A stretch of 38,150 nucleotides of DNA. Origin: Clostridia bacterium (GTDB lineage Bacteria; Bacillota; Clostridia; Christensenellales; CAG-138). How positions within the stretch are numbered: the first letter of the stretch is position 1; each line of letters begins with the position of its first letter. This document shows positions 1-8,651 of this stretch, piece after piece. The notes beneath the pieces were generated by a model. The model did no database searches, was not told where the DNA came from, and saw only the letters and a list, made by a program, of their open reading frames with translations. The position numbers were made by a program, and so were the translations under genes. Location: the NCBI GenBank assembly GCA_017435905.1, contig JAFSEB010000053.1, positions 1 to 38,150 of the forward strand. Reading direction: 5' to 3'.

Positions 1-1
1 C

Positions 2-247
2 GATCACGATGTGACGCCCCTGTGGATGCTGCCCATGTTCACTGCCATGTGTGTCCGGGAGGGGCTTCCGGAGGATGCCGCTTTCCGCGCCATCACCATC
101 AATCCGGCAAAGATGCTGGGCGTGGCGGATCGGGTCGGCAGCATCTGCCCCGGAAAGGATGCGGACATCGTGGTCTTTGACGGACACCCCTTCCACTATC
201 TGACCCGGGTGAAGGCGGTCTTTATCAACGGCAAAAAAACGGATTAA
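2..247 (+). CDS. Amidohydrolase family protein, C-terminal fragment
   Basis: The reading frame is already open at the left edge, so only the last 81 codons are present. It opens with DHDVTPLW, continues with a TINPAKMLG segment and a GSICPGKDADIVVFDGHP segment, and ends in a beta-strand with an INGK motif. These are the C-terminal landmarks of metal-dependent amidohydrolases of the imidazolonepropionase-like group: the last barrel helix, then the composite beta-sandwich domain. The metal ligands lie outside the window, so the substrate cannot be inferred. The GTG at base 11 is an internal valine, not a start. The gene ends in TAA and is followed by 149 bases before the next gene. Confidence 0.85.
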   Translation, partial: DHDVTPLWMLPMFTAMCVREGLPEDAAFRAITINPAKMLGVADRVGSICPGKDADIVVFDGHPFHYLTRVKAVFINGKKTD

Positions 248-324
248 ATGTAAAAAAATCCCGCCAAACGGCGAGTGTCCGTAAAACAGTTTCAGCCCGG
301 CAGGAACGACTACCGGGACTGTTC

Positions 325-353
325 TTGTATATATTGCAGCTATGTGGTAGAAT
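325..353 (+). promoter_or_regulatory. Sigma-A-type promoter of the NUDIX gene
   Basis: TTGTAT at 325-330 and TAGAAT at 348-353 are separated by 17 bases. A TG two bases before the -10 element adds an extended -10. The expected start is near base 360, about 37 bases before the NUDIX start codon. Confidence 0.55.
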
Positions 354-396
354 CAACCAAACAATTAGACAAATTTGAATTTGAAGGGGAATCGGA

Positions 397-1020
397 ATGA
401 ACAGAAGTGAGAAGTGGTTGCAGTGGGCAATAGAACTGCAAAGTCTTGCACAAGCGGGGCTTACCTATGGCAAGGACATTTACGATAAGGAACGATATGT
501 GCGCATTCGTGAAATCTCAGCAGAAATCCTGTCTAATATGTCGGATATTCCGATAGAAACGGTAAAAGACCTGTTCTGTAACGAAACAGGGTATCAAACC
601 CCGAAGCTAGACACACGAGCAGCCATTTTTAATGATGGGAAAATTCTTCTTGTGCGCGAGAATAACGGGAAATGGTCTCTTCCTGGTGGTTGGTGCGATG
701 TTAATATTTCTGTCGGTGAGAATACGATTAAAGAAGTTAAAGAAGAATCTGGATTGGATGTGAAAACAATCAGCATTATCGCTATTCAAGACCGGGCAAA
801 GCACAATCTTCCTGTATATGCTTATGGTGTTTGCAAAGTGTTTGTACTTTGTTCTTTGGTCGGCGGATGTTTCCAAGAGAATATTGAAACCACAGGCTTT
901 GAATATTTCACTGAGAGCAATCTTCCAGAACTTGCCACAGAAAAGAACAATGAGGAACAAATCCAAATGTGTTTTGAAGCTTACCGAGCAGGAGATAACT
1001 GGAAAACACTTTTTGATTAA
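397..1020 (+). CDS. NUDIX hydrolase with N-terminal helical domain
   Basis: The 207-residue protein has an N-terminal helical region (about 1-65) typical of the ADP-ribose pyrophosphatase-like NUDIX group, then a NUDIX fold. The NUDIX box follows LPGGWCDVN and ends KEVKEESGL. The catalytic glutamates of the REUxEE core are present, but the Arg is Lys and the first conserved Glu of the box is Ile. An AAGGGGA ribosome site precedes the ATG. Family members hydrolyse nucleoside diphosphates linked to another group; the substrate here is unknown. The gene is clearly richer in A and T than its neighbours and is flanked by its own promoter and terminator, which suggests recent acquisition. Confidence 0.85.
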   Translation: MNRSEKWLQWAIELQSLAQAGLTYGKDIYDKERYVRIREISAEILSNMSDIPIETVKDLFCNETGYQTPKLDTRAAIFNDGKILLVRENNGKWSLPGGWCDVNISVGENTIKEVKEESGLDVKTISIIAIQDRAKHNLPVYAYGVCKVFVLCSLVGGCFQENIETTGFEYFTESNLPELATEKNNEEQIQMCFEAYRAGDNWKTLFD

Positions 1021-1107
1021 TCAATTCCAATTTATCGAGCAGCCACGGATCACAGGAGGGCGCAATTATACGCACCGTTCCTGTGCATTGCGTTTGAGGA
1101 CTACATA

Positions 1108-1143
1108 AACAAACGAGCATCCAAACACGGATGCTCGTTTGTT
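1108..1143 (+). terminator. Terminator after the NUDIX gene
   Basis: A perfect 15-base stem (1108-1122 with 1129-1143) encloses a 6-base loop. The A-rich and T-rich outer ends make it able to work on either strand. Confidence 0.75.
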
Positions 1144-1258
1144 CGTTGCAGGATAAATTGTTCCTTAACAACCCTCCCGCCAGCACAGCACTTTCCGCTC
1201 CTTTCCCACCGTGGGCACAGAAAAAGCGCTTTGCGTTATTTTTCGGAAGACGGCGTTC

Positions 1259-2209
1259 TCAGATCTCGGTTGCGCCGAGCATCGCCGCACCGAGGATGCC
1301 GGCATCGTTGCCGTAACGGGCAGGCTCGATGCGTGCAAAGGTATCAAAGAAGCACTTTTCCCGTACCTTTTCACGGAGGGGCGCAAAGAGGAAATCCCCT
1401 GCAAGGCTGACGCCGCCGCCGATGGCAATGACTTCCGGGTCAAGCAGGTGGATGACGGATACCACCGCAGAGCTCAGGGCATTCACATAATCACGGAAAA
1501 TGTGGGATGCTGCAGGGTCGTTTTCCCGGGCTGCATCCACCACGGTCTTCGCATTGATGCGCATGGGGTCGCCGCCGCAGCGCTCGTAAAGGAGGCCCCG
1601 TTCGCCGGATGCAAGGGCTTCCCTTGCAGCGGTGATGAGGCTCGTGGCGGCGCAGTTGGCTTCGATGCAGCCCCTGACGCCGCAGGTGCACATCCTGCCG
1701 CTGATATCAAGCGCCATGTGGCCAAGCTCCACACCGTGACCCATGCCGCCCCTCCAAAGCCTGCCGCCGATGATGACGCCGCCGCCCACGCCGGTGCCGA
1801 GGGTCAGCAGCACCGCCGTTTTCGCAGCGGAAAAGGCGCCGCCGTAAAGCTCCGCCACCGCTGCCGCATCCGCATCGTTGATGAGGAGCACCGGGTATTC
1901 CGGCAGCTCAGCCTGCACCTCCGCACGCAGCGGCACATCATGAAGGTCAAGGTTATAAGCATCGAGCACCACCTCTGCCTTGGGGTCGATGCTGCCCGGC
2001 ACCGCAAGGCCCACGGAAGCCACTTCTTCCGCTTTGATGCCGCTGTTTGCAATAATCGCCTTTACCATGCCTGCCAGCTTTTCCGCCAGCGCACCACGGT
2101 AGGCTTCCTTTTCAAAGGGCAGCGTGAAACGGCTTACGATGGTGCCCTTTTCGTCAACAAGTCCTGCGGCAATGTTGGTGCCGCCGATGTCAAACCCGAT
2201 CCTGTACAT
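1259..2209 (-). CDS. ROK-family sugar kinase (glucokinase-like)
   Basis: The 316-residue ROK protein starts MYRIGFDIGGTN, which holds the ATP-phosphate motif. LGTGVGGG (about 137-144) is the second nucleotide motif and NDAD (111-114) carries the catalytic Asp. The ROK zinc site is visible as His164 in GHMALD followed by CTCGVRGC (174-181). The start is the ATG at 2209, preceded by a GAGGAAA ribosome site; upstream in-frame codons lie within hprK. No DNA-binding domain is present, so it is a kinase, not a NagC or XylR type repressor. It follows hprK by 43 bases, a fitting neighbour in carbon control. Glucose is the likeliest substrate, but other hexoses are possible. Confidence 0.9.
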   Translation of the reverse strand: MYRIGFDIGGTNIAAGLVDEKGTIVSRFTLPFEKEAYRGALAEKLAGMVKAIIANSGIKAEEVASVGLAVPGSIDPKAEVVLDAYNLDLHDVPLRAEVQAELPEYPVLLINDADAAAVAELYGGAFSAAKTAVLLTLGTGVGGGVIIGGRLWRGGMGHGVELGHMALDISGRMCTCGVRGCIEANCAATSLITAAREALASGERGLLYERCGGDPMRINAKTVVDAARENDPAASHIFRDYVNALSSAVVSVIHLLDPEVIAIGGGVSLAGDFLFAPLREKVREKCFFDTFARIEPARYGNDAGILGAAMLGATEI

Positions 2210-2252
2210 GTTATGTTTCCTCAGTTTCTGCATATTTTTTGCCGCAAAGGCT

Positions 2253-3182
2253 TTATTTCTGTTTGTTGAGCACCGCCGCTGCCCTGCGGTTGAATTCATC
2301 CGCCGCATTATAGCCGATACGCCGCAGGCGGAAGCTGCGTGCGGCGATCTCCACCACCACGGAAAGGTTGCGGCCCGGGCTGACGGGGATGCGGGTGGTA
2401 GGCACATCCACTTCAAGGATGCGCTCGTGGCGCATTTCCGTGCCCGTGCGGTCATAACAGGTATTTTCGTTCCAAAGCTCAAGGTCCACACAAAGGTCGA
2501 TGCTTTTTTCCACATTCACCGCACCTACGCCGAACATGTAGCGCACATCCACAATGCCGATACCCCTGACTTCCACCATGTGGCGTGTGAGTTCCGGCGC
2601 ACGGCCGGAAAGGCGGTTGGGCGCCACACGGGATATCTCCACCACGTCATCCGCCACAAGGCGGTGACCCATCTTGATCATTTCCACGGCGGTCTCGCTT
2701 TTGCCGATGCCGGAAGGCCCCCGAAGCAGCACACCCACGCCGAATACGTCGAGGAGCACGCCGTGCACAAGGATGGTGGGCGCCAGTTCCCTCCCCACAT
2801 AGCTGTAGATCCTGTGGCCGAGGGCATCCGTGTTCATATCGGATCCGAACACGGGCACTTCCATTTTTTTAGCGCAGTCAAGAAGCGCCTTTGGCGGCTC
2901 GTTGCTGCGTGAGCAGACGATGCAGGGGATCCTGTAGCCCATGAACCGCTCCATGCGTGCGTAGACATCCTCATAATCCAGCATTTTGAGGTAGTGCATC
3001 TCCGCATTGCCGATCAGCTGCACACGTTCCGGCACAAAATGCTCGTAAAAGCCCGTAAACTGCAGGCCCGGGCGGCCGATCTCGCCGGTAGAGAAGGTCA
3101 CACGGCCGTTTCCCGGCTCCAGCACAGTGAGGTCAAGGCTTTTTGCCACTTCCTCTACCAGAAGGCATACCGTCTTTTGCAT
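2253..3182 (-). CDS. hprK: HPr kinase/phosphorylase
   Basis: HprK phosphorylates and dephosphorylates HPr at its regulatory serine and drives carbon catabolite control in Firmicutes. The 309-residue length is usual. Residues 1-130 form the N-terminal domain. The C-terminal kinase domain has the P-loop GPSGIGKS (155-162), His140 in LVHGVLLDV, the acidic ADDVVEI segment near 177-183 and the family signature EVRGIGIVDVRYMFG. AAAGGAAG precedes the ATG. It lies 18 bases after a HAD phosphatase gene and 43 bases before a ROK kinase gene, so the block is probably co-transcribed. Confidence 0.97.
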   Translation of the reverse strand: MQKTVCLLVEEVAKSLDLTVLEPGNGRVTFSTGEIGRPGLQFTGFYEHFVPERVQLIGNAEMHYLKMLDYEDVYARMERFMGYRIPCIVCSRSNEPPKALLDCAKKMEVPVFGSDMNTDALGHRIYSYVGRELAPTILVHGVLLDVFGVGVLLRGPSGIGKSETAVEMIKMGHRLVADDVVEISRVAPNRLSGRAPELTRHMVEVRGIGIVDVRYMFGVGAVNVEKSIDLCVDLELWNENTCYDRTGTEMRHERILEVDVPTTRIPVSPGRNLSVVVEIAARSFRLRRIGYNAADEFNRRAAAVLNKQK

Positions 3183-3200
3183 AAAAACTTCCTTTCCGCC

Positions 3201-3995
3201 TCAGCGAAGGATGATGTTGTCAATGAGCCATGCCACGCCGTTTTCCGCACAGGCAGGGATCACGATATCCGCCTTTTCCTTCACGGTGGGGTTTCCGTTT
3301 GCCACCGCCGCACCGAGACCTGCCCACTCGATCATCTCAAGGTCAAGAAGGTTGTCGCCCACGGCGCAGACCTCGCTCCTGTCGATACCAAGGTAGTTTG
3401 CCACCCATGCGGTGGCGCTGCCCTTGTGGGCAAAGGGGTCGTTAAATTCAATATAGTTGGCAAGGGAACCCGATACCTTTGCACGGCCCTTGAAGCGCTC
3501 CATCAGCTGCGGCAGCAGCTCCTCAACATGCTCCGCCTCCGTGATAAAGAGTACCTTGGGCACGTTTTCCCAGCGCTTTTCGAGGATGTTGGGATCTACT
3601 GTATGGGGAAGATCAAGGTTGCTCCAGTAGCGTGTGGACCAGCGGTTCTCTTCCCTGTACACGATACCGTCCCCCTGATACAGCTGGGCATGCACACCAA
3701 GCTCATCCGCAAGCAGGAGCAGCTCGTGTACAAGCTCCGGGGGAAGGGAGGTGCAAAACATGGGTTCATCGGTACGGGTATCGTAAATGAGTGCGCCGCC
3801 GTAGTTGATGGCAGGCCCCTTCATGCCGATCTGCCTGCGGATGGACTCCGCACCGAAATAGCCCCTGCCGGTGGCATAGGTCACATACACCCCTGCTTCC
3901 TGTGCACGGCGGATGGCCGCAAGGTTTTCGGGCGGAACCACACGGGATATGTTGGTAAGGGTATCGTCAATATCGAGAACAAGAAGCTTATACAT
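3201..3995 (-). CDS. Cof-type HAD superfamily phosphatase
   Basis: The 264-residue protein begins MYKLLVLDIDDTL, HAD motif I with the nucleophile and acid-base aspartates. YATGRG (about 40-45) is motif II, and GDNLLDLEMI near residue 213 is motif IV. The large cap inserted between motifs II and III marks the Cof or class IIB group, which acts on sugar phosphates or related phosphometabolites. Its ATG overlaps the last eight bases of uvrC, so translation is probably coupled. The specific substrate cannot be read from the sequence. Confidence 0.9.
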   Translation of the reverse strand: MYKLLVLDIDDTLTNISRVVPPENLAAIRRAQEAGVYVTYATGRGYFGAESIRRQIGMKGPAINYGGALIYDTRTDEPMFCTSLPPELVHELLLLADELGVHAQLYQGDGIVYREENRWSTRYWSNLDLPHTVDPNILEKRWENVPKVLFITEAEHVEELLPQLMERFKGRAKVSGSLANYIEFNDPFAHKGSATAWVANYLGIDRSEVCAVGDNLLDLEMIEWAGLGAAVANGNPTVKEKADIVIPACAENGVAWLIDNIILR

Positions 3996-5862
3996 GGTTT
4001 TTCTCCTGTTTTTCTTCGTTGTGGAAGTAAGCGTAAACAGCCTCCGCCGCCGGGCGATTCATGCCCTTCACGGCGGCAAGCTCCTCCACCGCCGCAGCGG
4101 CGATGGCATCCCGGGAGATGAAGGCATCGAACAGCGCACGCTTGCGCTTATCCCCGATGCCGGGGATCTCATCAAGGGTGGAAAGCAGCGCCGTTTTCAC
4201 ATGCAGGCTGCGGTGATAGGTGATGGCAAAGCGGTGCGCCTCATCACGGATGCGCTGCAGCACATGCAGTGCGCTGTCGCTCCTGGCAAGGACGATGGGT
4301 TCCTGCATATCGGGCAGGATGATATGCTCCTCCCGTTCCGCAAGGCCGATGACGGGAATATGGGAAAACCCGAGGGATGAAAGCACATCCACCGCCACGT
4401 CAAGCTGGGTGCGTCCGCCGTCGATAACGATCAGATCCGGCGCAGGGGGCAAGGGACTTCCTTCCCTTGCGGCAGCTTCCGTTTCTTCCTTCAGGCGTGT
4501 GTAGCGGCGTGTGAGCACCTCACGCATGGCAAGAAGGTCGTCGCCGCCTGCATCCTGTTTGGTGCGGTAGCGGCGGTACTCCTTCGGCGCCGCCTTGCCG
4601 TCAAGGAACACCACCATGGAGGATACGGTATCCCGGCCCCGGATGTGGGAGTTGTCGAAGCATTCCATGCGGCAGGGCACCTCATCAAGGCCGATGAGTG
4701 CGCTGAGCCTTGCCATGGCGCCGCCGGTACGCTCCCATTCCCTTGTTTTCAAAAGCCGCTGCTTTTCGATCTCCTCACGGCCGTTGCGCTCCGCCATGAG
4801 CACCTGCTGCAGCTTTTCGCCCCGCTGCGGACGGAGGATGCTCACCGCCCTGCCCCGTTTTTCACGGAGCCATGCTGCAAGCGCCTCGTGGTTTTCGGGC
4901 AGGTCGAGCACGGTGATCTCCCGTGGGATCTCGATATCCTCCGCATAGAATTGCTGCAGGAAGGCGCCGGTGATCTCCCCTGCGGATTCGCCGCCCGATG
5001 CCATGCGGTAGCGTGCGGAACCGATGATATCGTCATTGCGGATAAAGAGAGCGTGGATGACCGCCTCATCCCCATCCTGCACAAGGGCAAACACGTCCCT
5101 GTCCGCATCGCCGGTGCCCATGGCACGCTGTTTTTCGCCGAGAGCACGGACGGACTCGATGCGGTCACGGTACTGCGCCGCCTTTTCAAACTCCATTTTG
5201 TCGGACGCCGCCAGCATTTCACGGGTGAGCATTTCGATGACAGGCTGGTTTTTGCCCTCAAGGAAGCTGCACACGCTTTCAAGCAGCGCACGGTATTCTT
5301 CTTTTGATACATTGCCGCTGCAGGGGGCGCAGCATTTGTTGAGGTGGTACATGAGGCAGGGGCGCTCTCCCCTTGCAATGGCACGGGGGATATCCTTCCT
5401 GCAATGGCGCACGGGGAAGGAGTCCCGGATGAGGTTCAGGCAGTCCCGAAGTGCCACAGCGGAAAGGTAAGGGCCGAAATAGCGTGCACCGTCGTTTTTG
5501 ACACGGCGCACCACCTCGAACCGGGGAAAGGGCTTTGTTTCATCCAGCCGCACATAGGGGAAGTGCTTATCATCCTTCAACAGGATGTTGTAGCGCGGCT
5601 GCAGCGTTTTGGTCAGGCTTGCCTCGAGGGTGAGGGCTTCCGTTTCGTTTCTGCACAGGATGTATTCAAAATCCGCAATGTGGGACACCATGGCCGCCAC
5701 CTTGGGGGAGCGGTCTTTTTCCGCACGGAAATAAGAGCGGACACGGTTTTTCAGGTTCACCGCCTTGCCCACATAGATGATCTCGCCGGCGGCATTGAAC
5801 ATGCGGTACACGCCCGGTGCATCCGGCAGCAGCTTCAGTTTTTCGCGGATAGTATCATTCAT
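3988..5862 (-). CDS. uvrC: Excinuclease ABC subunit C
   Basis: UvrC makes both incisions in nucleotide excision repair together with UvrA and UvrB. The 624-residue protein has a GIY-YIG nuclease domain (about 12-90, here GVY and YVG). It has a four-cysteine cluster in the pattern Cx14Cx7Cx3C matching the iron-sulfur site described for UvrC, and a UVR motif near 205-240. The RNase H-like nuclease follows (ECFDNSHIRG, DLIVIDGG), then helix-hairpin-helix repeats (IPGIGDKRK). The start at 5862 matches the family N-terminus. The longer open frame upstream reads through non-coding DNA. No ribosome site is visible before the ATG, and a TATAAT lies just upstream. Confidence 0.96.
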   Translation of the reverse strand: MNDTIREKLKLLPDAPGVYRMFNAAGEIIYVGKAVNLKNRVRSYFRAEKDRSPKVAAMVSHIADFEYILCRNETEALTLEASLTKTLQPRYNILLKDDKHFPYVRLDETKPFPRFEVVRRVKNDGARYFGPYLSAVALRDCLNLIRDSFPVRHCRKDIPRAIARGERPCLMYHLNKCCAPCSGNVSKEEYRALLESVCSFLEGKNQPVIEMLTREMLAASDKMEFEKAAQYRDRIESVRALGEKQRAMGTGDADRDVFALVQDGDEAVIHALFIRNDDIIGSARYRMASGGESAGEITGAFLQQFYAEDIEIPREITVLDLPENHEALAAWLREKRGRAVSILRPQRGEKLQQVLMAERNGREEIEKQRLLKTREWERTGGAMARLSALIGLDEVPCRMECFDNSHIRGRDTVSSMVVFLDGKAAPKEYRRYRTKQDAGGDDLLAMREVLTRRYTRLKEETEAAAREGSPLPPAPDLIVIDGGRTQLDVAVDVLSSLGFSHIPVIGLAEREEHIILPDMQEPIVLARSDSALHVLQRIRDEAHRFAITYHRSLHVKTALLSTLDEIPGIGDKRKRALFDAFISRDAIAAAAVEELAAVKGMNRPAAEAVYAYFHNEEKQEKNHV

Positions 5863-5911
5863 TTTGTTATTATAGCACGGTGCGGCACATTTAGGGAAGT
5901 TGTGCCGCACC
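5862..5911 (-). promoter_or_regulatory. uvrC promoter region with 11-base inverted repeat
   Basis: On the minus strand a TATAAT element ends only six bases before the uvrC ATG. Just upstream sits a perfect inverted repeat with 11-base arms (5879-5889 and 5901-5911) and an 11-base centre. It lacks a U-tract, so it is either a weak ytxC terminator or an operator. A -35 element is not convincing. Confidence 0.4.
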
Positions 5912-5938
5912 AAGTATGAATATATGTTTCTAATATAT

Positions 5939-6703
5939 TTATAGGATGAAGCGCACCTTCTCCGCAAACACATCCCGAAGAAGACCGCACAAATGCGCCG
6001 CACGGCCGCAGGAAAGATCGTACACCGTCAGGCTTTCCGGGGCAAGGGAAACGAGCAGCTTTACAAGCTCCTCTTCCCATCCGCCGGCGCCGCAGCAGCC
6101 TTCGCACTCAATGCGTGAATCCGAATCGTCCGCAATGATGCACATGCCGTCCGCACGGAGGATGAGCGACAGTTCGCTGACCTTTGGCACCTGTGCCGCC
6201 GCCAGCAGCCGCAGCACCCGAAGCAGCTCATCGCATTTATCCTCCACCAACAGATCCACCGCCGTTTTCACATGCCGCCCGAGGGCGCTCAAATAGTCCT
6301 TCATGCGGAACAGCAGAAAGCCGTCAAGGTTGAGCCTGTCGCTGTGGGCGATGCATTCCTTCAGCTGTGCCGACAGCGCACGCATGCCCTCCTCGCCCAG
6401 CTCCTCGCCGGCAAGGCGCAGCGCATCACGCATCACACGCCGCTTCTCCCCGATGGGCAGCTTCATGCGGCTTACGACCGCCGCAAGGCGAAAGCGTACG
6501 GCATCGCACAAAAGCACATACAGGAGCGCTTCCGCAAGGGCTTCTTCCCCCGGTTCGTCCCATACCGTTGCCGACACTTCATGGGGCGCTGCGCCGGGCA
6601 CGATCTCCACCCTTTCGCCGCCCGTCGCCGCACCAAGGCGCTTTTTGAGCAGCGCCGCCATATCCCTTTGGCAGGAAATCGATTCCACCGTTATCCGTTT
6701 CAC
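5939..6703 (-). CDS. ytxC: YtxC-family sporulation protein
   Basis: The 254-residue protein resembles the YtxC family of endospore formers. The clearest mark is the central segment LDGFLLFRMKDY, the family signature. It is flanked by charged helices and followed by a C-terminal alpha-beta region containing a GCCG cysteine pair. The GTG at 6703 is chosen because AAGGAG lies 11 bases upstream; more upstream codons have no ribosome site. The biochemical role of YtxC is not established. It lies directly upstream of uvrC with a 76-base gap. Confidence 0.7.
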   Translation of the reverse strand: MKRITVESISCQRDMAALLKKRLGAATGGERVEIVPGAAPHEVSATVWDEPGEEALAEALLYVLLCDAVRFRLAAVVSRMKLPIGEKRRVMRDALRLAGEELGEEGMRALSAQLKECIAHSDRLNLDGFLLFRMKDYLSALGRHVKTAVDLLVEDKCDELLRVLRLLAAAQVPKVSELSLILRADGMCIIADDSDSRIECEGCCGAGGWEEELVKLLVSLAPESLTVYDLSCGRAAHLCGLLRDVFAEKVRFIL

Positions 6704-6863
6704 CCTGATCCACACTCCTTGTTCCGGGCGGCAGCACCCGTTTTTTACCGCAGGAAAGGACACCTTCCCTTTGCAGAATATGCTTTATTATGCCCGGCTG
6801 ACATTGCACCGGAACCGAATTATTTTCTTTTATCGTTGTTTGCGATCATATTCTGCGTTTTTA

Positions 6864-6892
6864 TTGACTTTTACATATCGTTATTCTATATT
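6864..6892 (+). promoter_or_regulatory. Promoter of the APC permease gene
   Basis: TTGACT at 6864-6869 and TATATT at 6887-6892 are 17 bases apart. The surrounding 6830-6900 region is strongly AT-rich. The start is expected near 6899, giving a leader of about 54 bases. Confidence 0.7.
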
Positions 6893-6952
6893 TTCCAATA
6901 AAGGCGGAAATACTGTATTCCCGGGTATTCTTGCGAAAGGGCGATCTTTCTT

Positions 6953-8281
6953 ATGAGCGAACAGAAAGGCTTAAAAAAGGAGCTTGGCGTTACAACGGCC
7001 ATATCCATCGTGGTGGGCTGCGTGATCGGCGCCGGTGTTTTCTTCAAACCCTATGCCATTTATCAGGCCACGGGCGGCGCCCCCGGCATGGGTATGCTGG
7101 CATGGCTTTTCGGCGGCGTGGCAAGCATCCTTGCGGCGCTCACCTTTGCGGAGGTGGCTGTGCTTATCCCCAAGACCGGCGGCATGGTGGCTTACCTCAG
7201 CGAAGCCTACGGTGAAAAGATCGGCTTTCTTGCAGGCTGGATGCAGACCGTCATTTTCTATCCTGCCTTCCTTGCAGGCTACGGCGTCACCGTAGGACGT
7301 GAGCTGGGCGAATATGTGGGGCAGGAATTTGCGCTTCCCATCGGCATTGCAGTCATCCTTCTCCTCGTTGCCCTCAACACCCTTGGCAGCAAGGCGGCAG
7401 GCAAAATGCAGGTCATCTCCACCGTGTGCAAGCTCATTCCCCTTGTGCTTCTCATGGTGTTCGGCTTCATCATCGGCAAGGGCGAAAATCCCGTGTTCAC
7501 GCCCATGGTGGGCGAAGGCAAAAACGCCGGTGCGGTGCTTGGCTCCACGCTTTTGGCGGTGCTCTTTGCCTTTGAAGGCTGGACCAACGTGGGTGCCATC
7601 GCCGGCGAAATGAAAAACCCCGGCAGGGATATGCCCCTTGCCATCGTGGGCGGCGTTTCCATCATTATGGCGGTATACTTCGTGATCAACATGGCCTACC
7701 TTTGGGTCATGCCGGCGGAAGAGCTGATGCTGCTTGAATCCCCTGCCTCCGCCGTGGCGATGAAGATTTTCGGGCCCACGGGCGGCCTTCTCATCAAGGT
7801 GGGCATCATCATCTCCGTGATCGGTGCGGCAAACGGCTTTTTGATGTCCGGTTCCCGTGTGGCGTACCAGCTGGCGGCGGATAACACCCTGCCCGCAAGC
7901 GGTGCCCTTGCAAAGCTCAACGGCAACAGCGTGCCTGCAAACTCTATCCTGCTTGTGGGCGTGATCGCCTGCATCTATTCCCTGAGCGGTCAGTTCGATA
8001 TGCTGACGAACCTCGCCGTGTTCTCCTGCTGGATCTTCTATACCCTTACCTTTGCATCCGTGATCAAATTCCGGAAGATCCGCCCGGATGCAAAGCGCCT
8101 TTACAGGGTGCCCCTTTACCCCATCATCCCCATCCTTGCCATCGTAAGCGGTCTTTATGTGGTGGTGAGCCAGCTGTTCCTTTCGGGAACGGAAGCAACG
8201 CTTCTTTCCCTCGGCAGCATCGTGCTGACGCTCATCGGCCTTCCCGTTTACATGGCAGTCAAAAAGAAGCAGGGAAAATAA
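6953..8281 (+). CDS. APC-superfamily amino acid permease (LAT/SteT-like)
   Basis: The 442-residue protein has about twelve hydrophobic segments. The first helix contains the unwound GCVIGAGVFF motif typical of APC amino acid transporters, followed by the IPKTGGMVAYL segment of helix 2-3. FAFEGWTNVGAIAGEMKNPGRDMP is split by the family's conserved Phe-Glu-Gly and Glu-Met-Lys-Asn-Pro residues. It resembles serine/threonine exchangers of the SteT type, which would suit its place beside thrS, but the substrate is not proven. It has its own promoter and a terminator, and a GAAAGGG ribosome site. Confidence 0.87.
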   Translation: MSEQKGLKKELGVTTAISIVVGCVIGAGVFFKPYAIYQATGGAPGMGMLAWLFGGVASILAALTFAEVAVLIPKTGGMVAYLSEAYGEKIGFLAGWMQTVIFYPAFLAGYGVTVGRELGEYVGQEFALPIGIAVILLLVALNTLGSKAAGKMQVISTVCKLIPLVLLMVFGFIIGKGENPVFTPMVGEGKNAGAVLGSTLLAVLFAFEGWTNVGAIAGEMKNPGRDMPLAIVGGVSIIMAVYFVINMAYLWVMPAEELMLLESPASAVAMKIFGPTGGLLIKVGIIISVIGAANGFLMSGSRVAYQLAADNTLPASGALAKLNGNSVPANSILLVGVIACIYSLSGQFDMLTNLAVFSCWIFYTLTFASVIKFRKIRPDAKRLYRVPLYPIIPILAIVSGLYVVVSQLFLSGTEATLLSLGSIVLTLIGLPVYMAVKKKQGK

Positions 8282-8290
8282 TACCGACGC

Positions 8291-8316
8291 AAAAGCGCCC
8301 GAAACGGCGCTTTTTT
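8291..8316 (+). terminator. Terminator of the permease gene
   Basis: A 9-base stem (8291-8299 with 8306-8314), a 6-base loop and a run of T residues form a standard intrinsic terminator, immediately before the thrS promoter. Confidence 0.85.
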
Positions 8317-8318
8317 GC

Positions 8319-8347
8319 TTGACTTTTCCCTGTTTCGGGGCTATAAT
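8319..8347 (+). promoter_or_regulatory. thrS promoter
   Basis: TTGACT (8319-8324) and TATAAT (8342-8347) have a 17-base spacer. The predicted start near 8354 defines the 5' end of the T-box leader. Confidence 0.85.
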
Positions 8348-8353
8348 GACGGC

Positions 8354-8594
8354 AATATCGTTATCATGGGTCGATACGGGTCTCAGTACCGAAAAAGCCC
8401 CTCCGCAAAGAGAGATACGCCCCCGGCTGCAAGCGTATCCGGATGCTTTTTCAGGGAATACCACCCCGTGTACCATGACCGTTTTCGGCGCGTTAAGCCG
8501 ATCAGAGTGGGTTTTACCAATCGGGGTGGAACCGCGGACTACGTTAGAATTGTGTCCGTCCCCGGCCTTTGTGCCGGAGGCGGGCGCTTTTTTT
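8354..8594 (+). ncRNA. T-box riboswitch of thrS
   Basis: The leader carries the T-box core GGGTGGAACCGCGG at 8524-8537, which pairs with the uncharged tRNA acceptor end. Stem I closes by pairing TCATGG near 8364 with CCATGA near 8473. Its specifier loop shows the AGTA and GAA halves of the S-turn. Next to GAA lies ATACCA, which offers ACC as the threonine specifier; TAC is the overlapping alternative, but the downstream gene favours ACC. The leader ends in a 13-base terminator stem with one mismatch (8554-8566 with 8573-8585) and seven T residues at 8588-8594. Uncharged tRNA-Thr should favour the antiterminator and thrS expression. Confidence 0.93.
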
Positions 8595-8651
8595 GTTACT
8601 TTTGCACCACACAGTATTTCAACATCAGCATCACATACAGGAGGATTTACC

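Noticed and set aside
5863..6003. N-terminal extension of uvrC by 47 codons
   Set aside because: It translates an inverted repeat and promoter, and UvrC homologues start at the chosen ATG.
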